From Ardenticatenales bacterium (GTDB lineage Bacteria > Chloroflexota > Anaerolineae > Promineifilales > Promineifilaceae), in contig JACKBM010000021.1 in assembly GCA_020634575.1 (NCBI GenBank), positions 24,248 to 88,247 on the forward strand: DNA of 64,000 bases. The letters are read 5' to 3'. This document shows positions 1 through 8,190 of the stretch, piece after piece (positions within the stretch are counted from its first letter, which is position 1; each line of letters begins with the position of its first letter). The translations under genes and the position numbers were made by a program. Under the pieces are notes generated by a model that was not told the origin of the DNA, made no database searches, and saw only the letters and a program-made list of their open reading frames with translations.

Positions 1-1
1 G

Positions 2-499
2 CATGGCAAAACGCAGCCGATCCTCATGCTGGATGACGGCCACGGCACCACCGAACCGCTGGTCGCCGCCAGCAGCACCATCGGCCAGGTCACCATCCTG
101 AACGAACGGACGCCGCTGGAAACCCTGGTGGCGACGGTACGCAATCAGCTCCAGCGCGCTTACGGCCGCCCAAAGTCAGATGATTTGATCGTAGCCGGCG
201 ACCTGGTCATCGATCTGAGCCAGGAAAAGGTCTGGCGCGGCAACCACCCCATTACGCTGACCCCGGCCGAATTCCACATCCTCAGTTACCTGGCCCGCCA
301 CCCGGGTGAAACCCTCGGCCGCGAGCAAATCCGCCGCGCCCTCCAGGCCCACGGCCAACCCGCCGAAACAGACGACGACAGCGCCATCAAGGATGAAGTC
401 GGCCGGCTACGGCAGAAGATCGCCAGCGAAGGCAACGCCCCGCAGATTGTGACCGTGCCTGATCTAGGGTACCGGCTAATCAACCGTTCATTTCACTAG
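2..499 (+). CDS. OmpR/PhoB-type response regulator, 5' end cut by window edge
   Basis: C-terminal part of a two-component response regulator, a cytoplasmic transcription factor. The frame stays open to the left edge (reading H-G-K-T-Q-P-I-L-M-L before the first ATG at 26), so the true start lies outside the window and the first visible residues are probably the end of a receiver domain. That receiver end is atypical: I do not see the usual lysine-proline pair of strand 5. A linker follows, then a complete winged-helix DNA-binding domain with the typical TLTPAEFHILSYLARHPGE helix, recognition helix region around DEVGRLRQKI, and the closing hairpin VPDLGYRLI. No partner kinase is adjacent in the visible part. 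Whether the receiver keeps a phosphorylatable aspartate cannot be judged here. Confidence 0.85.
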   Translation, partial: HGKTQPILMLDDGHGTTEPLVAASSTIGQVTILNERTPLETLVATVRNQLQRAYGRPKSDDLIVAGDLVIDLSQEKVWRGNHPITLTPAEFHILSYLARHPGETLGREQIRRALQAHGQPAETDDDSAIKDEVGRLRQKIASEGNAPQIVTVPDLGYRLINRSFH

Positions 500-523
500 C
501 GAAACATACGCCATAGCCCCAAA

Positions 524-1144
524 TTAGGCGCAGACCTCAGCGGAGTCAAGCAGTTCGATCTCCCAAGCTGATCCGCTTCGCGTCAGGCGTAGCAGATTCT
601 GCTCATAGCAAGCGGCTGTATTCAACGCAATTTCAATAAGCGCCTGGTTTCCATTGGCGTCAAAGCCAGGCCGGGTCAGCTCCAGAATGCCATACAACCC
701 CGGATACGCTTCGCGCATAGCCGCCCAATCCAACTCAAGATTCGTCTGGGGATCTGGAAAATTATATTCCTGTCGCAGGTCGATGAGCCTTACAATTTCG
801 AAGTTCTCGGCATATGGGATCTCTGGACGCACCAGGGTCCTCGGATAATTGCGCCGCACAAGATCATCCCAGAGCTGTCGGTCAGACTCAGCCAACAGGT
901 CCTTAAAACCATGTTCAGGGGAGTTCTTCGACGTCAGGTTCAGAATGAGAAAAGACTCAGCCTCAGGGTAAAGATACCGAATCGTGCTGACATAGATATC
1001 CGCTTCATCATCTCTGACCGGCGTTGCTGTTGGCACCGGAATCGGTTCGGCTAGCGGCTCTGTCACTGGCGTTGGTTGGCAGCCAGAAACAATCAAGTTC
1101 AGAAACAGCAGGATAGCTATCAGTTCGAGTCGCCAGAATCGCAT
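524..1144 (-). CDS. Putative lipoprotein of unknown function
   Basis: About 206 residues. The N-terminus is a lipoprotein signal: a hydrophobic stretch (LELIAILLFLNLIVSGC) with the lipobox cysteine, then a proline/threonine-rich linker (PTPVTEPLAEPIPVPTATP) as in many exported proteins of this genome. The protein should be anchored to the outer face of the membrane. The rest is acidic and mixed alpha/beta, with no family I recognise. A longer frame opens at a TTG at 1162 but would overlap the upstream kinase gene; the ATG at 1144 is preferred because the signal peptide begins there. It lies 10 bp downstream of the kinase gene on the same strand and may be co-transcribed with it. Confidence 0.7.
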   Translation of the reverse strand: MRFWRLELIAILLFLNLIVSGCQPTPVTEPLAEPIPVPTATPVRDDEADIYVSTIRYLYPEAESFLILNLTSKNSPEHGFKDLLAESDRQLWDDLVRRNYPRTLVRPEIPYAENFEIVRLIDLRQEYNFPDPQTNLELDWAAMREAYPGLYGILELTRPGFDANGNQALIEIALNTAACYEQNLLRLTRSGSAWEIELLDSAEVCA

Positions 1145-1154
1145 CACAGTCAGG

Positions 1155-2273
1155 TTACCCAACCCGGTCCGCCAACCCCTTTACAATCCCCCCAATCGCC
1201 CCCCACTGCGCCTCAATACTGGCCGTCAACTGCATCTGCACAAGCGCCCGCCGCAAGTTGATCGCCGGCTCGACATTGAAGTAGACGTTGCCGTTCAGGT
1301 AATCGCTGAAAAAGCGCAAGCCCATCTCAAACGTGAGTAACCAGATGGCATCGGCCATGTAGGCGTAGTCGCCTTCTGTCAGGATGGGGGCCGCCTCGCC
1401 GCAATAGGCGCCCAGCATCGTCTCGCAAAGATCGACCTCGAAGCGGACTTTGTGCCAGTCCGGTGTCAGCTCGCCGAGCGGGTTGCAGCCGGAACGGAGC
1501 ATATCGCCGATGTCGTAATGGATGAGACCCGGCTTGGCTGTGTCCAGGTCGATGACGGCGATGGCCTGATCGGTGGCGGTGTCGATGAGGATGTTGTCCA
1601 CCTTGGGATCGCCGTGGATGGGGCGCAGGTGCAGCTCACCACGAGCCAGCGCTTCTTCCAGTAACCCGACCCGATGCTGCCGGGCGGCGATAAAATCGAG
1701 GCAAAATTGCTCTTCGGCGCTGGGCGCAGTCTGCGGCCAGGCAGCCAGGTGGCGCTGGTAGTCGGCCAGGTAACGGGGGGTGACGTGGAAGCCGACCAGG
1801 GTGTCGTGCAGGTGCGCCGGGTCCAGATCGGCGATGAGGCGGTGGAAGCGGCCGATGGCGGCGCCCGCTTCAGCGGCATGGTGCACGTCGCGCACCTCAG
1901 CATAGCTGCGGCTGCCTTCGACAAAATGTTGCAGCCGCCAGAATTCGCCGGCGTCGTCGTAGACGTGGTCAGCACCGGCCGGTGTACACATCACTTCCGG
2001 CAAAGCCCAGGGCCGCCCATCCCCCAGCATCGCCAGCTGTTGGGCCATATGGCCCTGCAAGAGGCGCAGATTGGCCATCACCCAATCCGGCCGGGGAAAC
2101 ACATGCTGATTGATGCGCTGCAATAGATATTGGCGCTCGCCGGCAGCGCTCGTCACCAGGTAGCTGTCATTGATATTGCCCGCGCCAAACGGCTGGATGG
2201 CGGTCAGCGGTCCCTCGACCTGAAACTGGTTGGCGATCTGAAGGCGGTTGGCGACGTCGTTACGAATAACCAT
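1155..2273 (-). CDS. N-acetylhexosamine 1-kinase-like phosphotransferase (APH fold)
   Basis: A 372-residue small-molecule kinase of the aminoglycoside-phosphotransferase/choline-kinase fold. The N-terminal lobe has the ATP-binding hairpin (IQPFGAGNINDSYLV, about residues 25-40) followed by YLLQRINQHVFP. The catalytic loop reads HGDPKVDNIL (about residue 220), with the catalytic Asp and metal-binding Asn, and the metal motif is VIDLDTAKPG. The order and wording of these segments closely resemble bifidobacterial NahK, which phosphorylates GlcNAc/GalNAc at C1 for salvage. The C-terminal LLTFEMGLRFFSDYLNG also matches that family. The exact sugar substrate is inferred. The ATG at 2273 sits 11 nt after a TATAAT hexamer on the same strand, so the transcript would have almost no leader. 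Confidence 0.8.
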   Translation of the reverse strand: MVIRNDVANRLQIANQFQVEGPLTAIQPFGAGNINDSYLVTSAAGERQYLLQRINQHVFPRPDWVMANLRLLQGHMAQQLAMLGDGRPWALPEVMCTPAGADHVYDDAGEFWRLQHFVEGSRSYAEVRDVHHAAEAGAAIGRFHRLIADLDPAHLHDTLVGFHVTPRYLADYQRHLAAWPQTAPSAEEQFCLDFIAARQHRVGLLEEALARGELHLRPIHGDPKVDNILIDTATDQAIAVIDLDTAKPGLIHYDIGDMLRSGCNPLGELTPDWHKVRFEVDLCETMLGAYCGEAAPILTEGDYAYMADAIWLLTFEMGLRFFSDYLNGNVYFNVEPAINLRRALVQMQLTASIEAQWGAIGGIVKGLADRVG

Positions 2274-2291
2274 GATGGTGGACTATTATAC

Positions 2292-3602
2292 CTAAGCCCC
2301 GGCTACTTCGCGGAGATCCATGACCAGAGAGCCAGCGAACTGGTTCGCTGCCACAGCCGTTTCGATGGCGCCGTGCAAATCGACGGCAATACGGTGACCG
2401 CTAAACTGATTATGTTGGATGGTGTGGCCGCGCGGCGCCGGCGCCAGCCGCTGGGCCGCCGGCAGCGCGCGGATGCCATGATCCTGGTGGGCGGCAACCC
2501 GGATGCCAATCTGATTGTCGCTGAAGCGATTGTGCTCGATCAGCCAATCGCGGCTGGTATCATTCTCCGGCACGGCCGCCGCAAATTTGGCCACATGTTT
2601 GGACCAGAGCAATAGCCCATGGCCATTGTGATGGAACGCGTTGCGGCGCACGGTCATGCCCACCCCGTTCTCGACGGCGATACCCGCCTGCCGGTTGCGC
2701 CAGAGCTGGTTCTCCTCCAGGGTGCAGCGGCTGGAGAAGCCCAGCCAGAAGCCGTAGTTGCAGTAGTTGGCGATATTGCGCCGGTAGATGTTGCCCTCGC
2801 TGAAGGTGCCCTCAAAAGCGATATTGGGGCTGTAAGAGCCGTCGTTTTCCGCGAACAGGTTGTGATTGGCGCCGCGGTGTTCACCGGCCGGTGTCAACCC
2901 TGCCAGAAAAAAACCATCGCCACTCAGCCGGGCTTTGTTGCGCAAAAACTGATTGTGGCTGGAGCCATACAAAATCAGAAAACCGGCCGCATCCGCTCCC
3001 ATATGACCCTGACCACCCTCACGCGGCTGGTAGCGGCAGCAATAATCCGCATAGTTGTCGGCATACAGGCTATGCGAAGTGCCGTAGAGATGGAAGCCAA
3101 AGCCGCTGCAGTAGCTGGCGTTGTTGCCGCTGACGGTCAGTTTGTGGCTGTGGTAAGCCAGCAGCCCGTTCATCTGGTGCTGCAAATCGTTGTCGACGAT
3201 GAGGCTGTCGCGCACGTCGTTGAGGCAGATGGCCGCGCCATACGCTTCGGCCGCCGGTCGCCAGATGTCAAGGAACACCGTGTTGGCCACGACTTCGGCG
3301 CTGCCCCGACTCTGGCAGCCTTCGATCCGTAAGCCCGTACAGTCGCCAGCAGCAATCCCATGGTAGTAGTTTTGCAGATTCAGGTTGCGGATGGTGACAT
3401 TGCGGCGGCCTTGCAGGCGCAGGCCGCTCCCCTGCCCCGGCGCGCCGATCAGGGTGGCGCCGTTGCCATCCAGGGTCAGGTTGTCGGCGGCGATGGTGAG
3501 ACCGGCCGGTAGCCAGTACACCCCCGGCGCCAATGTCACATCCCCGCGGATCTCAGCCCCATCCTCCGGCACCCAGATCACAGCTAGCGAACTTCCTTCC
3601 AC
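2292..3602 (-). CDS. Right-handed beta-helix (NosD/pectate-lyase-like) protein
   Basis: Up to 436 residues made of short repeated beta-helix coils, visible as recurring N-x-x-x-x-N and G-I/F-x-L patterns such as TIRNLNLQNYYHGI, LTVSGNNASYCSGFGFHLYG and LEENQLWRNRQAGIAVENG. This is the parallel beta-helix repeat fold of polysaccharide lyases, NosD and CASH-domain proteins, usually tied to carbohydrate binding or cleavage; no catalytic residues can be assigned. No signal peptide is visible, unlike the other beta-helix proteins here. Two GTG codons compete for the start: 3602, and 3581, which has a better Shine-Dalgarno (GGAAGGAAG). Either way the start overlaps the end of the upstream GNAT gene, so translation is probably coupled. 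Confidence 0.8.
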   Translation of the reverse strand: MEGSSLAVIWVPEDGAEIRGDVTLAPGVYWLPAGLTIAADNLTLDGNGATLIGAPGQGSGLRLQGRRNVTIRNLNLQNYYHGIAAGDCTGLRIEGCQSRGSAEVVANTVFLDIWRPAAEAYGAAICLNDVRDSLIVDNDLQHQMNGLLAYHSHKLTVSGNNASYCSGFGFHLYGTSHSLYADNYADYCCRYQPREGGQGHMGADAAGFLILYGSSHNQFLRNKARLSGDGFFLAGLTPAGEHRGANHNLFAENDGSYSPNIAFEGTFSEGNIYRRNIANYCNYGFWLGFSSRCTLEENQLWRNRQAGIAVENGVGMTVRRNAFHHNGHGLLLWSKHVAKFAAAVPENDTSRDWLIEHNRFSDNQIGIRVAAHQDHGIRALPAAQRLAPAPRGHTIQHNQFSGHRIAVDLHGAIETAVAANQFAGSLVMDLREVAGA

Positions 3603-4120
3603 TCACTGCGCAGAATGCCCATCAACAACAGCGAATCATAGCTGCCGTTGCTGTACACATGCGAACGCAGCTCGCCTTCCTTGATGAAACCAAGGCGCCG
3701 GTAGGTGCGCTGGGCCCGCTGGTTCTGGCCATGCACCTTTAACCAGACGCGGCGCAGGTTGCGGTAACGGAAGGCGTAATCAAGCAGCAAACTAATCGCC
3801 TCGCTGCCGTACCCCTTACCCCAGAAGTTGCTGTCCCCGATGGTGATGCCCAGTTGGCAGGTTCGGGCGGTGAAATCAAACTCAAAGAGGGCACAGACGC
3901 CAATAAATAACCCCTCAACCTCGATAGCAAAGTTGGCATCGTCCCGGCCGCCCTTGCTGGCGCTGGCCTCAAATTCGGCATTCAACCGGGCCAGGCTTTG
4001 CGGCATGGGCGGATCGCCGCCACCGGCCAGTTCTACGTTCAAATCATTGTTGAATGCATTTAGGCGGACCAGATCGTCGCGTCGCAAGGCACGCAAGGTC
4101 ACATTTTTTCCTCTTAACAC
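3584..4120 (-). CDS. GNAT family N-acetyltransferase (RimJ/RimL type)
   Basis: 178 residues spanning a whole GNAT domain. It begins with the beta-1 strand NVTLRALRRDDL, has the acceptor-side strand LGITIGDSNFWGKGYG, in which GKGYGSEA is the acetyl-CoA pyrophosphate loop (motif A), and ends with the motif B region VHGQNQRAQRTYRRLGFIKEGELR. It transfers an acetyl group from acetyl-CoA to an amine; RimJ/RimL relatives act on protein N-termini or small amines, but the substrate here is unknown. The GTG start at 4120 is chosen because a full AGGAGG lies 8 nt upstream. Its stop overlaps the beginning of the beta-helix gene, giving a tight two-gene unit. Confidence 0.85.
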   Translation of the reverse strand: MLRGKNVTLRALRRDDLVRLNAFNNDLNVELAGGGDPPMPQSLARLNAEFEASASKGGRDDANFAIEVEGLFIGVCALFEFDFTARTCQLGITIGDSNFWGKGYGSEAISLLLDYAFRYRNLRRVWLKVHGQNQRAQRTYRRLGFIKEGELRSHVYSNGSYDSLLLMGILRSEWKEVR

Positions 4121-4255
4121 AAAAAGCCTCCTGAAAACGCGCGTGGCGAAAACGCCTGGAGAAACATAATAACTGTGCCATCATCGTGCGAACGGCCCCA
4201 CTGAGCGCCGGTTTCAATAGGGCAAGAAACCAGGTGGCGATAGCCACTGAAGTCC

Positions 4256-4368
4256 AGGTTCGTAGTAAAGGCTTTAGCCTTCTGACCTCATCCTGAACGG
4301 CAAGGGCTGTCGCGACGAAAGCGCATGACGGTTCCAACGGAGAACGCTGAAGCGTTTACTACGAACCT
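4256..4368. repeat. Inverted repeat in intergenic space
   Basis: Left arm 4256-4277 (AGGTTCGTAGTAAAGGC...) and right arm 4347-4368 (CTGAAGCGTTTACTACG...) are reverse complements over 22 bp with a few mismatches. It lies in the 440-bp gap between the GNAT start and the glnS end. Apart from this element and the glnS terminator I see nothing else in that gap. It looks like a dispersed non-coding repeat rather than a terminator, since no T-run follows. Confidence 0.65.
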
Positions 4369-4456
4369 GAAGCCGTACCACTTACCATCTGAATTCCAAA
4401 CAGCTTCAGGCACAGGGCGCTGCAGCCATCAAGAGAGAACGATGGACCTGACCACC

Positions 4457-4502
4457 CCAAAAAACAAGCGGCGTGCAGTACGTTGTTGGCACTGCACGCC
4501 GC
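4457..4502 (-). terminator. Intrinsic terminator of glnS
   Basis: A perfect 12-bp stem, GCGGCGTGCAGT at 4468-4479 with ACTGCACGCCGC at 4491-4502, closes an 11-nt loop. On the minus strand it is followed by TTGTTTTTT. It lies about 60 nt past the glnS stop codon. Confidence 0.85.
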
Positions 4503-4562
4503 CTTCTCCTCCGGCCCGACAAGGGTTAATTGTATGCTACACCCATCGGCGGGCCGGCTCTG

Positions 4563-6245
4563 TTACTTGGTTTGCAGTTTGGCCCAGGTATCGCGCAACC
4601 CGACCGTCCGGTTAAATACCAGGTGGTCCGGCGTTGAGTCCGGGCCGTCCAGGGTGAAATAGCCCGTGCGCATAAACTGGTAATGATCCGCCGCCGTCGC
4701 CTCGCGCAGGCTGGGCTCGACAATGGCGGTGATGACCGACAGGGAATCCTCGCTCAGGGTGCTAAAGAAATCCTCCCCATCCGGCACATCTTCGGGGTTC
4801 TCCTGGCTGAACAGGTTGTCATACAGACGCACCTCAGCCGGCAAACCATGCTCAACCGACACCCAGTGCAACGTGCCCCGCACCTTGCGCCCATCCGGCG
4901 TAGAGCCACCACGCGATTCCGGGTCATAGGTGCAATGCAGCGCGATCACTTCACCATTTTCATCCTTCACGACCTCATTACAGGTGACGTAATAGGCACC
5001 CATCAGGCGGACTTCACGTCCCTGCGTCAGGCGGAAGAACTTGCGCGGCGCATCTTCCATAAAATCTTCCCGCTCGATGTAAATCTCGCGCGAAAATGGC
5101 ACCGTGCGATTACCCATCTCCGGTTTCTGCGGATGGTTGGGCACTTCAAAATGCTCCGTTTGCCCTTCCGGATAGTTGTCGATGATGACCTTGAGCGGGT
5201 CCAGCACCGCCATCACCCGCGGGGCGATCTCATTGAGATGCTCGCGCACGGAGAATTCCAGCAGGCCAAAATCAATCACGCTGTTGGCTTTGGCCACGCC
5301 AATCCGGTCGCAGAAGCTGCGGATCGACTGGGGGGTGTAGCCGCGACGGCGCATCCCGGAAATCGTCGGCATACGCGGGTCATCCCAGCCGGAGACAACC
5401 GCTTCGTCGACCAGCCGCTTCAGCTTGCGCTTGGACATGACCGTGTAGGTCATGTTCAGGCGGGCAAACTCGATCTGCTGCGGGAAATGGGGCACATCCA
5501 GCTCTTCCAGGAACCAGTTGTAAAGCGGTCGGTGATCCTCAAACTCCAGGGTGCAGATGGAATGGGTAATACCCTCAATCATGTCCGACAGGCCATGGGC
5601 ATAATCGTACATCGGGTAAATTTGCCAGGCGTCGCCGGTACGATGGTGGTGCGCCTTCATGATGCGATAAAGCACAGGGTCGCGCATGTTGATATTGGGC
5701 GAGGCCATATCGATCTTGGCACGCAACACGCGGCTGCCCTCGTCAAACTCGCCGTTTTTCATCCGCTCCAGGAGGTCTAGATTCTCTTCGATGGAACGGT
5801 CGCGATAAGGGCTGTTCTTGCCCGGCTCCGTCAGGGTGCCACGGTATTCGCGCATCTCTTCGGGGCTTAGGTCGTCCACGTAGGCTGCGCCCTGCTGGAT
5901 CAGCTGGACGGCAAAATCGTACAGGACCTGGAAATAGTCGGAAGCGTAGAACTCCCGGTCATCCCAGTCAAAACCCAGCCAATGGACATCTTCCTTGATC
6001 GACTCCACGTATTCGACATCTTCCTTGGTCGGGTTGGTGTCGTCGAAGCGGAGGTTGGTCAGGCCGCCATAATCTTCAGCCAGGCCGAAGTTGAGGCAGA
6101 TCGATTTGGCATGGCCGATGTGGAGGTAACCGTTGGGTTCCGGTGGGAAGCGGGTATGGACCTTGCCGCTGAACCGGCCGGTTGCGTTATGCTCATCAAT
6201 GATCGTGCGAATAAAATTCGATGGTGTTTTTGTTTCTTCTGTCAT
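4563..6245 (-). CDS. glnS: Glutaminyl-tRNA synthetase
   Basis: Charges tRNA-Gln with glutamine in the cytoplasm. The 560-residue product (E. coli GlnRS has 554) opens with [17 protein letters not shown], has the class I HIGH motif in [16 protein letters not shown], the typical [12 protein letters not shown] segment, and the KMSKS equivalent as [11 protein letters not shown]. The C-terminal half has the two beta-barrel anticodon-binding domains ([28 protein letters not shown]). An upstream in-frame start at 6287 would add 14 unrelated residues; the ATG at 6245 agrees with known proteins. Many bacteria outside Proteobacteria make Gln-tRNA through GatCAB instead, so a direct GlnRS here suggests past horizontal acquisition. 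One ACCGGCCGGT palindrome (6173-6182) lies in the N-terminal coding part. Confidence 0.97.
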   Translation of the reverse strand: MTEETKTPSNFIRTIIDEHNATGRFSGKVHTRFPPEPNGYLHIGHAKSICLNFGLAEDYGGLTNLRFDDTNPTKEDVEYVESIKEDVHWLGFDWDDREFYASDYFQVLYDFAVQLIQQGAAYVDDLSPEEMREYRGTLTEPGKNSPYRDRSIEENLDLLERMKNGEFDEGSRVLRAKIDMASPNINMRDPVLYRIMKAHHHRTGDAWQIYPMYDYAHGLSDMIEGITHSICTLEFEDHRPLYNWFLEELDVPHFPQQIEFARLNMTYTVMSKRKLKRLVDEAVVSGWDDPRMPTISGMRRRGYTPQSIRSFCDRIGVAKANSVIDFGLLEFSVREHLNEIAPRVMAVLDPLKVIIDNYPEGQTEHFEVPNHPQKPEMGNRTVPFSREIYIEREDFMEDAPRKFFRLTQGREVRLMGAYYVTCNEVVKDENGEVIALHCTYDPESRGGSTPDGRKVRGTLHWVSVEHGLPAEVRLYDNLFSQENPEDVPDGEDFFSTLSEDSLSVITAIVEPSLREATAADHYQFMRTGYFTLDGPDSTPDHLVFNRTVGLRDTWAKLQTK

Positions 6246-6326
6246 ATATCTCTGCCGTAGAACGCCCGTTATTCTAGCGGGATTCACGGCAAGGGTCTAG
6301 GATCAATTCAAGCGTGGGGCAACCCA

Positions 6327-7226
6327 TCAACGGAGTGTACGCACATGACGGGTCAGATAGAGGGATGCCGCCAGGGAATGTGGTTCTGACCAGCGCAGGC
6401 CAAAATAGCTGGCCTGGCTGACCTGCGCCAGGGTCTGCAACGCCGGCAGGTAATCGTAATGGTCACCGGCAAAGGCCAGCGCCCCCAACACCATATCCGC
6501 CAGCCCCAGACGAACTGAAGGATAGTCCAGCTTCACGGTGGGCAACAACTGTCCACCGCGCAACGTCAGCGATACCCAGACCGTCTGGCCAGGCGAGACC
6601 AGCAGCGGATGCACGTCGCGCAAGCCGCTTGTAAACGCTTCACCCAGCCCCAGCTCAGTGCCAACCGCCAACAATCGCGCCAGTTCCGGCGCCCCGTCCT
6701 CGCAATATTGGGTGAAATAAACCTGGAACGGCGCCGCCTGCTCTGGGGCAAAATCAGCCCCCAGGAAATGAGTGTGGTCCTTGTCCAACAGCCCAGCGCA
6801 GCGCTCAATTGTGGCGACATCCGCCCTGGAAATCCCCTGCCGGCCGAGCCAGAAGCCAACTTCCCGCACCGGCAGCGGCTTTTTCACATAGAGCTGCAGC
6901 CCGGGGCGATGGCTCAAACTCACTTTCAGCCCCCAGACCGCTGCGGCAGCGTAACGGCGGAACTGGTCCCAGGTTTCCCTGGCCTCAGGCAGAAGCGCCA
7001 GCTGGTCCAGGTAAGCGGCGATGGTGTCCAGGTGGTCCGGACCGCGCCCCAGGCTGACGAGGGCCAGGTCGCCATCGCTCAGCGAAAGCTGGTATTCGAC
7101 GTAATTTTGCGTCGCCGCCTGAAAATGGCGCAGGCTCGCCTGCCAGTCCGGCAGCAGCGGCAGCTTGAGTAGCTGGGCCAGCGCCGCCAGCTCGCGTTCA
7201 ATGTCTGGCATGGACCCGGCCATCAT
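6327..7226 (-). CDS. Protein of unknown function in protease cassette
   Basis: 299 residues, no signal peptide, no family recognised. The sequence repeats a pattern of two helices followed by a short strand with alternating charged/aromatic residues: LQLYVKK, FQVYFTQY, TVKLDYPS and ASLYLTRH. This pattern is reminiscent of the alpha-alpha-beta-beta repeats of ABBA aromatic prenyltransferases, but I see no diagnostic residues and offer that only as a lead. The start codon overlaps the stop of the preceding lipoprotein gene in an ATGA arrangement with GAGGA just before it, so the two are translationally coupled. It is the last gene of a three-gene unit with the annexin-repeat protease and the lipoprotein. 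The internal ATG at 7211 is an alternative start. Confidence 0.7.
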   Translation of the reverse strand: MMAGSMPDIERELAALAQLLKLPLLPDWQASLRHFQAATQNYVEYQLSLSDGDLALVSLGRGPDHLDTIAAYLDQLALLPEARETWDQFRRYAAAAVWGLKVSLSHRPGLQLYVKKPLPVREVGFWLGRQGISRADVATIERCAGLLDKDHTHFLGADFAPEQAAPFQVYFTQYCEDGAPELARLLAVGTELGLGEAFTSGLRDVHPLLVSPGQTVWVSLTLRGGQLLPTVKLDYPSVRLGLADMVLGALAFAGDHYDYLPALQTLAQVSQASYFGLRWSEPHSLAASLYLTRHVRTLR

Positions 7227-8182
7227 TCCTCGGTCAGCAAAATGCGGTCCGTCTCGACCGTGATCATCTGGCGAGCGGCGCCCTCGCCGGGGAACCAGAA
7301 GACGACGCGGGGCCGCAGGGCGTAGGTGGCGCCATCATTGGGTAGCTGGATGGGGGCCAGCGTCAGGCTGTAGACGGCACCGGGCGCCATCTCATGGACA
7401 CCGGCCGGAAACACCCCCTCCGTCACAAACGCCTCAACCTGCTCACGGCTGAGGTCGATTGTCCGGTTCGGCAGCCAGATCGGGTCCGCCCCGGACACCG
7501 GCGTCTCTTTTTCCAGCACCAACGAAATACGCAGGAAGTAATTGGCATCGTCTGGCTCTAGCAGAAGCAACGGCAATGGTTCTGGACCGAGCTGGCTTAA
7601 ATCCACCGTCGGCACCAGGCCCGCATCCGACTCATCCAAAAACAGATCAACGGCCACAGCACGCACCGGTTCGGACAGCAGTTCGGTCATGATGTCGACC
7701 AACTGCTGCTCCAGATCCGCCAGGGCCGGCTCGTCGCTGGTGTCCAGCAACGAAAATTGATAGCTTTCGCTCCCCTGTTCGATGGTGAGGTAGCGCGTGG
7801 TCGGGTCTGGCGAGGTGGCCTGCTCCTGCCGGGCCAAGTCCAGTACGCCCGCGTCAGCGATCTGCGCCTTTAACGCCGCAAATGTCTCGGCGGGCAGCGT
7901 TGCGCCAAAATAGCCCACCGTATTGCGCAGCAACGGCGGCACCGACCAGGAGCTGCCACTGAACAGCGTCGCCTGTCCCGCTGCGTCAATCTCAAGGCGC
8001 GCGTTGACGGTCGGTTGGCCACCCTGGGCGATATAGGTCAGTTTTGTAAATTCAGAATCTGTCATATCTGTTTCACTATCTGTGGTTGGTGTGGGCCCCT
8101 CAGTAGCTGGTGTCGGTGAACCAGCAATTGGTTGACAGGCCAGCAGAAGCAAACCCAATACCAAAATAGACAGGCGTCTCAT
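7223..8182 (-). CDS. Putative lipoprotein linked to annexin-repeat protease
   Basis: 319 residues. The N-terminus is a short lipoprotein signal (RRLSILVLGLLLLAC, lipobox LLAC) followed by a Pro/Thr-rich spacer (GSPTPATEGPTPTTDSET). The mature part is predicted extracytoplasmic with mixed beta structure: TKLTYIAQGGQPTVNARLEI, VGYFGATLPAETFAALKAQI, then a second half that looks like a strand-rich domain ending RQMITVETDRILLTEE. I do not recognise the family. The ATG lies 8 bp after the stop of the protease gene, with the Shine-Dalgarno TAGGTG formed partly by that stop codon, and its own stop overlaps the next gene. Co-translation suggests it works with the protease, perhaps as a surface tether or inhibitor; that is a guess. 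Confidence 0.75.
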   Translation of the reverse strand: MRRLSILVLGLLLLACQPIAGSPTPATEGPTPTTDSETDMTDSEFTKLTYIAQGGQPTVNARLEIDAAGQATLFSGSSWSVPPLLRNTVGYFGATLPAETFAALKAQIADAGVLDLARQEQATSPDPTTRYLTIEQGSESYQFSLLDTSDEPALADLEQQLVDIMTELLSEPVRAVAVDLFLDESDAGLVPTVDLSQLGPEPLPLLLLEPDDANYFLRISLVLEKETPVSGADPIWLPNRTIDLSREQVEAFVTEGVFPAGVHEMAPGAVYSLTLAPIQLPNDGATYALRPRVVFWFPGEGAARQMITVETDRILLTEE

Positions 8183-8190
8183 CAGAGCAC

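Noticed and set aside
2619..3332. 237-codon plus-strand frame, Ala/Val-rich
   Set aside because: Antisense to the beta-helix gene; repetitive composition mirrors the coil repeats.
4683..5780. 365-codon plus-strand frame within glnS
   Set aside because: Shadow of the GlnRS coding strand.
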